The notes under the pieces are model-generated. The model saw only the letters and a list, made by a program, of their open reading frames with translations. It was not told where the DNA came from and did no database searches. From assembly GCA_024645145.1 (NCBI GenBank), contig JAHEGL010000106.1:1-13085 (forward strand): 13,085 bases of DNA, read 5' to 3'. Position 1 is the stretch's first letter. Each line of letters starts with the position of its first letter. Origin of the DNA: Planktotalea sp. GTDB lineage: Bacteria; Pseudomonadota; Alphaproteobacteria; Rhodobacterales; Rhodobacteraceae. The position numbers and the translations under genes are program-made. This document shows, one piece after another, positions 7,733 to 13,085 of the stretch.

Positions 7733-8323
7733 TCACAAGGACGTCCTAATGGCGATGCCCACAACGACCAAAAGTGCGAGGGCCATTGCGATATTGATTG
7801 CACGCTGACGGTTATGCGGCAGGTTGAGACTGCCAATTTTCGCACCAAACGCGAGCCACGCTAAATGAACTGGCAGCCAGATGAGGTTGAAGACCACCAG
7901 TTTCAACAGCACCTCGATCACTGGGCTATCTGGTAAAAATACAAAGCCTGAAAACAGTGTCGTGCTCACAACGTAAGCTTTGGGATTGATGAACTGCAGC
8001 ATCAAGCCGTTTTGGAAGCCAAGTGGTGCTTCGGCTGGTGCAAATCCTACCTTTGCCCCTGCGCTTGCGATGCGCCAAGCGAGGTAGATCAGATACGCCA
8101 CCGATGTGATGAGTAGCACACCGCGCAATGAGGGCACAGCAAGGACCAAGGCCGCGACGCCAGAGATAACGATCATCATATTGATGAAGCCGCCCAGCAT
8201 CAGCCCACCCACAAAGCTAAACCCCGCGCGGTAACCGAATGCTGCGCCAATACCTGCAGTCGTCAACACGCCGGGGCCCGGTGTGATGAGTAAAAAAATC
8301 ACCGCAATGATGAATTCAATCAT
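7733..8323 (-). CDS. LysE/RhtB-family translocator (small-metabolite exporter)
   Basis: This 196-residue membrane protein has about six hydrophobic segments and the N-terminal family signature LLITPGPGVLTTAGIGAAFGYRAG (about residues 16-39, with the PGP turn). The length is normal for LysE/RhtB exporters, which pump amino acids or related small molecules out of the cell by proton antiport. MLQFINPKAYV (mid-protein) is also a common LysE-family stretch. It starts 18 bases after the 2-hydroxyacid dehydrogenase stop, with no strong ribosome binding site, and is the last gene of the minus-strand operon. Context suggests export of a pathway acid or relief of overflow, but the substrate is unknown. 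It faces the isomerase remnant tail to tail. Confidence 0.88.
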   Translation of the reverse strand: MIEFIIAVIFLLITPGPGVLTTAGIGAAFGYRAGFSFVGGLMLGGFINMMIVISGVAALVLAVPSLRGVLLITSVAYLIYLAWRIASAGAKVGFAPAEAPLGFQNGLMLQFINPKAYVVSTTLFSGFVFLPDSPVIEVLLKLVVFNLIWLPVHLAWLAFGAKIGSLNLPHNRQRAINIAMALALLVVVGIAIRTSL

Positions 8324-8341
8324 GTCTTTTGGCCTGTATCT

Positions 8342-9265
8342 TCACAAATGCGCACTTTCTGGGACTGCGCTGATCACGGTGCCGTCTTTTAGATGTTGCA
8401 AAAGGTTATCAACTGTCAAAGCCCCCATAGCTGCGCGCGTCTCTAGGGTTGCGCTGCCAACATGGGGAAGCAAAACTGTGTTGGGCAGTTCGCGCAGTGC
8501 TTGTGGCACGTTTGGCTCTGCCTCAAACACATCAAGACCGGCCCAGCCCAAAGCGCCACTTTGCAACGCCTCGATCATCGCCGCTTCATCAACGACTGAG
8601 CCACGACTGACGTTGATTAGCGTTCCGTTCGGTCCGAGCGCTTCGATCACTTCTTTGTTGACGATCTTGTGGGTCAAAGGACCACCAGGCGTGATACAGA
8701 TCAACACATCACAAACCAGCGCCATCGCAGTTAGATTGTCATAATATGTGTAGGCTACATCCTTTTTGGTCCGCCCATGATAAAGAATTTTTGCATTCCA
8801 AGGCGAGAGTTTGTGCGCAATTTCTTGGCCAATCCGACCGAGCCCCATGATGCCGACGGTTTGATTATCGGCACTGCGTGTCAGCGCTGGGTTTCCTTGC
8901 TGTTCCCATTTGCCTGAGCGCACGTAAGCGTCGTCGCGCAGGACTTCTCGGTAGCAAGCGAGCATGAGCAAAATAGCGGTTGTCGCAACTTCTGCGTTCA
9001 AAACGTTGGGTGTGTGCGTCACATAAATCCCGCGCCGCGCCGCCTCGGCGGTATCAATTGCGTCATAGCCAACACCATTGCTGCTGATCAGTTGAAGATT
9101 GCTCAGCGACGCCATGAGTTCTGGGGAAATGCCGTCATGACCGTTGGTGATTACGTGGGTTATTTTATCAGGGTCAAAATCATCAAGCTGATGAATGGAA
9201 AACGCGGCTGAGAGCCGCGCTTTCATAGCGTCCGTTACATCGCCGATTTGCAACAAATCAGCCAT
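8342..9265 (-). CDS. D-isomer-specific 2-hydroxyacid dehydrogenase (glyoxylate/hydroxypyruvate reductase type)
   Basis: This 307-residue NAD(P)-dependent dehydrogenase interconverts 2-oxo and 2-hydroxy acids in the cytoplasm. The dinucleotide motif is GLGRIG (141-146). The catalytic triad is visible as Arg221 (NVSRGSVVDE), Glu250 (DVFEAEP) and His268 (LLPHVGSAT). The substrate-binding lobe has SSNGVGYDAID (61-71). I chose ATG 9265 (MADLLQIGD) over the in-frame ATG 9304, since 9265 gives the usual N-terminus and an 8-base overlap with the upstream hydrolase stop, a typical coupling arrangement. By context it could reduce glyoxylate, hydroxypyruvate or pyruvate, or oxidise a sugar-acid intermediate. 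The family is firm, the substrate open. Confidence 0.9.
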   Translation of the reverse strand: MADLLQIGDVTDAMKARLSAAFSIHQLDDFDPDKITHVITNGHDGISPELMASLSNLQLISSNGVGYDAIDTAEAARRGIYVTHTPNVLNAEVATTAILLMLACYREVLRDDAYVRSGKWEQQGNPALTRSADNQTVGIMGLGRIGQEIAHKLSPWNAKILYHGRTKKDVAYTYYDNLTAMALVCDVLICITPGGPLTHKIVNKEVIEALGPNGTLINVSRGSVVDEAAMIEALQSGALGWAGLDVFEAEPNVPQALRELPNTVLLPHVGSATLETRAAMGALTVDNLLQHLKDGTVISAVPESAHL

Positions 9266-10106
9266 CTTGTTCAACGCGTTGCCGCTGATTGCCCAACCCT
9301 TCAATTGTTAGGTCCATCACATCTCCTTTTTTGAGGTAAACAGGGTTCGGCTTGATCCCCATGCCCACACCAGGAGGTGTGCCTGTGGTGATAACATCAC
9401 CAGGATGAAGCGTGAAAAGCTGGCTCAAATGTTCGATGATTTCGGCAACTGTGAAAATCATGGTCGACGTATTACCCGTTTGCATGCGCTTACCGTTCAC
9501 ATCACAGGCCATATCGAGTGCTTGAGGGTCGTCTATTTCATCCCGCGTCACGAGCCATGGGCCTGTTGGGCCAAATGTGTCGCAAGATTTACCTTTGGTC
9601 CATTGTCCCGTCAGGTTTGTTTGGAAATGCCTCTCAGACACATCATTGACGATGCAATAGCCAGCGACATAGTCCAACGCATCATCCTTACTGACATATT
9701 TCGCTTCTTTGCCGATGACGACACCCAGTTCGACCTCCCAATCGGTCTTTTCAGATCCGCGCGGCATGACCACATTGTCATAGGGTCCAACGATGGCCGA
9801 GTTCGCTTTAAAAAACAGGATCGGATGCTCGGGAATAGCAGCGCCTGTTTCTGCGGCATGATCAGAATAATTTAGTCCGATACACAAAAACTTGCCAATA
9901 TTGCCGACACAGGCCCCGATGCGCTGTTCGCCTTCGACAATCGGGAGATCCGCGGGATCAAGCGCGCGCAATCTGGCAAGGGTCGCGTCATCCAGCGTTG
10001 ACCCCGTGATGTCGTCCACATGGGCCGAAAGATCGCGTAGCAGCCCTGCATTGTCTAAAAGGCCAGGTTTTTCAGCTCCAAGTGTTCCGTAGCGTAGAAG
10101 TTTCAT
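9258..10106 (-). CDS. Fumarylacetoacetate hydrolase (FAH) family protein, probable diketo-deoxy-sugar-acid hydrolase
   Basis: This 282-residue cytoplasmic protein has an N-terminal cap (about 1-65) and a FAH-fold catalytic domain. Visible active-site features are the His83 region (LNYSDHAAETG), metal ligands in DWEVELG (Glu124, Glu126) and ND (Asp155), Lys174 in KGKSCDTFGPTGPW, and GTPPGVG (242-248). FAH enzymes cleave C-C bonds of diketo acids or decarboxylate and isomerise oxo-dienoates. The opening MKLLRYGTLGAEKPGLLD and the pairing with a DHRS6-like SDR point to 2,4-diketo-3-deoxy-L-fuconate or -rhamnonate hydrolase, which releases pyruvate and lactate. Acylpyruvate hydrolase or an aromatic meta-cleavage role are alternatives. 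AAGGA lies just upstream of ATG 10106. It begins 40 bases after the SDR stop. Confidence 0.85.
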   Translation of the reverse strand: MKLLRYGTLGAEKPGLLDNAGLLRDLSAHVDDITGSTLDDATLARLRALDPADLPIVEGEQRIGACVGNIGKFLCIGLNYSDHAAETGAAIPEHPILFFKANSAIVGPYDNVVMPRGSEKTDWEVELGVVIGKEAKYVSKDDALDYVAGYCIVNDVSERHFQTNLTGQWTKGKSCDTFGPTGPWLVTRDEIDDPQALDMACDVNGKRMQTGNTSTMIFTVAEIIEHLSQLFTLHPGDVITTGTPPGVGMGIKPNPVYLKKGDVMDLTIEGLGNQRQRVEQDG

Positions 10107-10146
10107 ATCAGTTCCTTACATTCTAATTTTTCTGCACTGTGTGGGT

Positions 10147-10905
10147 CTATTGGCCCGACCACCCACCATCGATGATATGAGGATGGCCTGTGGTGAAGGC
10201 GCTCTCATCACTGGCGAGATAAACCACCAAGGCGGCAATCTCTTCGGCGCTGGCGACGCGACCCATAGGTTGGCGCGCCACAAACTGTGCAAGCGCTTCA
10301 TCACGGCTGCCAAGCTGTTCGCCAAGCGCTGTGACACGCTCGTGCCAACTGGGGCTTTCAACAGTGCCGGGACAAATGCAATTGCAACGAATGCCCTGTG
10401 CAATAAAGTCGGCGGCGACAGCTTTTGTCAGACCAACTACGGCTGCTTTGCTCGTGCCGTAGATGAAGCGGTTGGGCGCGCCAATGACCGATCCAGCTGC
10501 TGAGGACATGTTAATGATCGACCCAGAGCCGCGTTCTAACATGCCGGGCAGGGCGGCCTTTATCGTGCGCATCATCGAACGTACATTAAGGTCCATCGCG
10601 AATTCAAAGTCTTCGTCGCTCGCATCTAGGATCGTGCCGCTGTGCACGAAGCCGGCACAATTAAACAAGATGTCGGGATTGGCGCGAGCGACGCCGTCTT
10701 GGATACTGCTGGCATCCATCGCATCGAGCGCGAAGACCTCGATGTTTTGGAGACCTTCATCCGCAAGGCTTGCCAGAGCGTCAGTGTTTACATCGGTCGC
10801 AAAAACATGTGCCCCTTCACGTGCCATCTCGAGCGCACTTGCACGCCCAATACCTTGTGCGGCCGCAGTCACAAGCGCACGCTTCCCTTTTAGTCTATTT
10901 CCCAT
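10147..10905 (-). CDS. SDR-family NAD-dependent dehydrogenase, DHRS6 / 2-keto-3-deoxy-L-fuconate dehydrogenase type
   Basis: This 252-residue classical short-chain dehydrogenase has cofactor motif TAAAQGIG (13-20), acidic Asp38 favouring NAD, NCAG (82-85), Asn107 in NVRS, catalytic Ser134/135, Tyr149 and Lys153 (YGTSK). Several stretches closely match my recollection of human DHRS6 (BDH2), such as FVHSGTILD, ADFIAQGIRCNCICPGTVES and the GGW near the C-terminus. Bacterial members include 2-keto-3-deoxy-L-fuconate dehydrogenase, which makes the 2,4-diketo acid that the adjacent FAH enzyme would split. The start at 10905 is fixed by AAGGA 6 bases upstream; an in-frame ATG at 11043 would add 46 residues unlike the family. 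It is the first gene of the minus-strand operon. Confidence 0.87.
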   Translation of the reverse strand: MGNRLKGKRALVTAAAQGIGRASALEMAREGAHVFATDVNTDALASLADEGLQNIEVFALDAMDASSIQDGVARANPDILFNCAGFVHSGTILDASDEDFEFAMDLNVRSMMRTIKAALPGMLERGSGSIINMSSAAGSVIGAPNRFIYGTSKAAVVGLTKAVAADFIAQGIRCNCICPGTVESPSWHERVTALGEQLGSRDEALAQFVARQPMGRVASAEEIAALVVYLASDESAFTTGHPHIIDGGWSGQ

Positions 10906-10929
10906 ATTGGTCCTTTTTCTTTCGCCGCT

Positions 10930-10988
10930 CAGAGTGTTTGCCAAGTGCATCGGCGCGATCTTTTTAAGAGCGTAGGACAGAGTGTTTG
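10930..10988. repeat. 11-bp direct repeat in the divergent spacer
   Basis: CAGAGTGTTTG occurs at 10930-10940 and again at 10978-10988, 48 bases apart start to start, in the leader or promoter region of the minus-strand operon. Two exact copies in a short spacer could be tandem binding sites for a regulator. Chance cannot be excluded. Confidence 0.35.
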
Positions 10989-11071
10989 ATTTGACCATCT
11001 TTCGTGAGGATCGATCACGATTTTTCGAAGTGTGAAAGCTCATTTCGGGGTTTGTTCGGACATGGGGCGCT

Positions 11072-11097
11072 TGTCGTGCTTAGTGGATCGCACGACA
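11072..11097. promoter_or_regulatory. Candidate operator: perfect 8-bp inverted repeat
   Basis: TGTCGTGC (11072-11079) and GCACGACA (11090-11097) are perfect inverted copies separated by 10 bases. They lie in the spacer between the divergent SDR operon and the DenD-like gene, 14 bases upstream of the proposed -35 box. Half-site centres are 18 bases apart. This layout fits a dimeric regulator controlling one or both directions. No regulator gene is in the window. A terminator is unlikely, as there is no T run and nothing upstream on the plus strand to terminate. Confidence 0.5.
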
Positions 11098-11111
11098 TTT
11101 ATTTGGCTGCG

Positions 11112-11140
11112 TTGATTTGGGGCGAACAGCGAAGTAACAT
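11112..11140 (+). promoter_or_regulatory. Candidate sigma-70-type promoter of the DenD-like gene
   Basis: TTGATT (11112-11117) and TAACAT (11135-11140) are separated by 17 bases, each matching four of six consensus positions. The predicted start of transcription lies about 20 bases upstream of the ATG at 11167, leaving room for AGGGGA (11152-11157) as ribosome binding site. The match is only moderate. Confidence 0.35.
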
Positions 11141-11166
11141 GGACAAATAATAGGGGACGACGTGTC

Positions 11167-12132
11167 ATGAACAAGATTTTGATCCTTGGTGGTGGTGGCA
11201 TGATCGGCCAAAAGCTGGCGCAGAAAATTATGCGTGAAAAGACTTTTGGCGCAGCGGAGATAACGCTTTTTGATCAAGCGTTCCCCACAGGTGACTTTGG
11301 GTTGAATGCGCAGACGGGTAATATTGCCGATCTGGTGACGGCGGCAAGGCTTGTGGCAAACAGGCCTGATTATGTTTTTCAATTGGCGTCCGTGGTGTCC
11401 GGGCAGGCAGAACAAGAATTCGAGCTGGGTTGGGACGTCAATATGATGTCCATGTGGTACCTGCTTAACGCACTCAAAGATCAACATGACGCGACTGGTG
11501 GCACGTATCATCCGCGTGTTGTGTTCACGTCTTCCATTGCGGTGTTTGGTGGGCCTTATCCGGACAAAATCGGCGACACTTTCCTCTCGTCACCGCAAAC
11601 AAGCTACGGCGCGCAAAAAGCTGCGTGCGAGTTGATGCTGTCTGATTTTTCGCGCAAGGGATTTGTAGATGGGATTTCATTGCGCTTACCGACAATTTGT
11701 GTCCGGCCGGGCAAAGCAAACAAAGCTGCGTCATCGTTCTTTTCTGGGATTATTCGCGAACCTTTGAATGGGCTAGAAGCGATTTTGCCCGTACACGACA
11801 GCGTGCGCCACTGGCATGCCAGCCCAAGATCTGCCGCGAATTTTATTACCCATGCAGCGATGCTTGACACTGACCTGTTGGATGGGCGGCGCGCGTTGAA
11901 CCTGCCTGGATATAGCTGCACGGTTGAAGAGCAAATCGACGCTTTGCGCAGTGCTGCTGGCCAAAAAGTCGTCGATCTGATCAAGCCTGTTCCTGACGAG
12001 GGGATTATGTCTATGGTTGATGGTTGGCCACGCGATTTTGATCCGCAACGTGCGATTGAGCTTGGCTTTGTTTCAGAAGCAAATTTTGATGAGATCATCG
12101 CCGTCTATATCGAAGATGATTTACAACGTTAA
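11167..12132 (+). CDS. NAD-dependent epimerase/dehydratase-family oxidoreductase, D-erythronate dehydrogenase (DenD)-like
   Basis: This 321-residue extended-SDR protein has the nucleotide motif GGGGMIG (8-14), a Ser pair in FTSSIAVFG (120-128) and the catalytic Tyr147/Lys151 (SYGAQKAACE). The segment RLPTICVRPGKANKAASSFF followed by SGIIREPLNG (173-202) is characteristic, as I recall it, of DenD, which oxidises D-erythronate to 2-oxo-D-erythronate with NAD. Length fits DenD (about 320). AGGGGA 9 bases before ATG supports the start. It is divergent from the SDR operon and 62 bases upstream of a PhyH-type oxygenase, not beside the usual tetronate kinase and aldolase genes. The real substrate may therefore be another sugar acid. 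A decayed Hyi/OtnI-like isomerase lies 3.5 kb away. Confidence 0.82.
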   Translation: MNKILILGGGGMIGQKLAQKIMREKTFGAAEITLFDQAFPTGDFGLNAQTGNIADLVTAARLVANRPDYVFQLASVVSGQAEQEFELGWDVNMMSMWYLLNALKDQHDATGGTYHPRVVFTSSIAVFGGPYPDKIGDTFLSSPQTSYGAQKAACELMLSDFSRKGFVDGISLRLPTICVRPGKANKAASSFFSGIIREPLNGLEAILPVHDSVRHWHASPRSAANFITHAAMLDTDLLDGRRALNLPGYSCTVEEQIDALRSAAGQKVVDLIKPVPDEGIMSMVDGWPRDFDPQRAIELGFVSEANFDEIIAVYIEDDLQR

Positions 12133-12194
12133 GCGCTTGGATCTAAATCGCTGCGGCATGTGCAACCTCTGAGCTTTTAAATGCATCAATGTAG

Positions 12195-13085
12195 GTGTGC
12201 CAAACGCTTGACCCGTCGTCGGTCCCTCATGCCGATGATGTTCAAAAGAATATCCCGATCTATGACATGACGCGTTTGCGCCCGTTGCTCGAAGATGTCG
12301 AAACCCGCAAAAGCATACTGTCTGAATGGACATATGTGATGTTGAAAAGTGCCGGTGCGATAGTTCTGAAAGGGGCCTACGAAGACAAAGTCGTTTTGGA
12401 CGAAGCCACTGCGATTTATGAGCACATCATAGCTGTAGAAAAACGTAAAAGCGGGGGTGGCAGTGATCATTTTGCCGCCGCCGGCTCCAATGATCGCGTT
12501 TGGAACGCGTTGCAAAAGTTATGCGAAGCAAATCCAGAGGTCTTCCTGCGCTACTTTTCCAACACCTCTGTTGCGGCGGCGAGTGAAGCTTGGCTAGGAC
12601 CCAATTACCAGATGACAGCGAAGGTTAATTTGGTGCACCCGGGCGGTGCTGCGCAGCAAGCGCACCGCGATTATCATCTTGGGTTTCAAACGGCTGATAT
12701 CGCGGCGCAATATCCGGCACATGTCCATGACTTGTCGCCGGTTTTGACACTACAAGGCGCAATTGCGCACTGTGATATGCCAATTGAAAGCGGGCCAACT
12801 CAACTGCTGCCGTTCTCCCAAGCTTATCGTCCCGGATACGCGGCTTGGCGATTAGACGCGTTTCGCGAGGTGTTTATCGATAGCTTCGTTCAACTGGCTT
12901 TGGAAAAGGGCGATGCGCTCTTTTTCAATCCTGCGATTTTTCATGTGGCGGGCGCCAATAGCAGCGACAACATTCATCGCTTTGCTAATCTACTACAAGT
13001 GTCCTCCGCCTTTGGTCGCGCTCTGGAGGCAATTGATCGCCGTAATATGTGCAAGTTGCTTTATCCGCACGCGCTTGCGGCAAAG
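12195..13085 (+). CDS. Phytanoyl-CoA dioxygenase (PhyH) family Fe(II)/2-oxoglutarate oxygenase, 3' end outside window
   Basis: An open frame runs to the window edge with no stop (297 codons visible). Using GTG 12195 as residue 1, the Fe(II) ligands are His157 and Asp159 (QQAHRDYHLGFQ) and distal His250 (NPAIFHVAGAN), with Arg262 (NIHRFANLLQ) placed to bind 2-oxoglutarate. ESGPTQLLPFSQ is the usual PhyH stretch between them. Such enzymes hydroxylate small molecules using O2 and 2-oxoglutarate; this one's substrate is unknown. The start is uncertain: a TAG lies directly before GTG 12195, no good ribosome binding site precedes it, and the first in-frame ATG is 12267. IPIYDM just before that ATG looks like part of the protein, so I favour the longer form. 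Only a few C-terminal residues are probably missing. Confidence 0.82.
   Translation, partial: MCQTLDPSSVPHADDVQKNIPIYDMTRLRPLLEDVETRKSILSEWTYVMLKSAGAIVLKGAYEDKVVLDEATAIYEHIIAVEKRKSGGGSDHFAAAGSNDRVWNALQKLCEANPEVFLRYFSNTSVAAASEAWLGPNYQMTAKVNLVHPGGAAQQAHRDYHLGFQTADIAAQYPAHVHDLSPVLTLQGAIAHCDMPIESGPTQLLPFSQAYRPGYAAWRLDAFREVFIDSFVQLALEKGDALFFNPAIFHVAGANSSDNIHRFANLLQVSSAFGRALEAIDRRNMCKLLYPHALAAK

Noticed and set aside
10906..11043. N-terminal extension of the SDR gene to ATG 11043.
   Set aside because: The added 46 residues are polar and unlike SDRs, while ATG 10905 has a good ribosome binding site and the expected N-terminus.
1..13085. CRISPR arrays, tRNA or rRNA genes, insertion sequences, phage or defence genes.
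   Set aside because: No repeat-spacer pattern, no cloverleaf or rRNA-like sequence, and no transposase, integrase or defence domains were seen on either strand.

Overview
The window looks like accessory catabolic DNA from an alphaproteobacterium, most likely Rhodobacterales (Roseobacter group). This is inferred from moderate G+C and from the gene families and operon styles. No ribosomal or other phylogenetic marker gene is present, so the placement is soft.

Block A (about 1-7443, + strand) is an aromatic-catabolism operon. It starts with an intradiol dioxygenase of hydroxyquinol 1,2-dioxygenase type (52-921). A PheA/TfdB-type FAD phenol hydroxylase follows (995-2749). Then comes a complete five-gene branched-chain-amino-acid-type (HAAT) ABC importer: a Tat-exported binding protein (2796-4076), two ATPases (4129-4857 and 4850-5557) and two permeases (5558-6421 and 6418-7443). 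The likely logic is uptake of an aromatic acid or phenol, ring hydroxylation to a trihydroxybenzene, then ortho cleavage to maleylacetate. Maleylacetate reductase and a regulator are not in the window and may lie upstream. Two stem-loops, at the end of the dioxygenase gene and between the binding protein and the first ATPase, could grade expression within the operon.

The junction (about 7444-7732) holds a decayed fragment of a hydroxypyruvate-isomerase (Hyi/OtnI) family gene. It has an early stop, an internal frame-breaking deletion and a missing C-terminal two thirds. It looks like a rearrangement scar where two blocks meet.

Block B (7733-10905, - strand) reads SDR dehydrogenase, FAH-family hydrolase, D-2-hydroxyacid dehydrogenase, LysE-type exporter, with tight spacing. 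The SDR resembles the DHRS6/2-keto-3-deoxy-L-fuconate dehydrogenase group. The FAH protein resembles 2,4-diketo-3-deoxy-sugar-acid hydrolases. Together they suggest the end of a non-phosphorylative deoxy-sugar-acid pathway giving pyruvate plus a C2/C3 acid.

Block C (11167 to the end, + strand) is divergent from block B. It holds a D-erythronate-dehydrogenase-like (DenD) oxidoreductase, then a phytanoyl-CoA-dioxygenase (PhyH) family Fe(II)/2-oxoglutarate oxygenase that runs off the window. The 261-bp divergent spacer (10906-11166) carries a perfect 8-bp inverted repeat just upstream of a plausible promoter, and an 11-bp direct repeat. Blocks B and C together look like one co-regulated pathway for an unidentified sugar acid or related compound, with an oxygenase of unknown substrate. 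This is the least explained part of the window.
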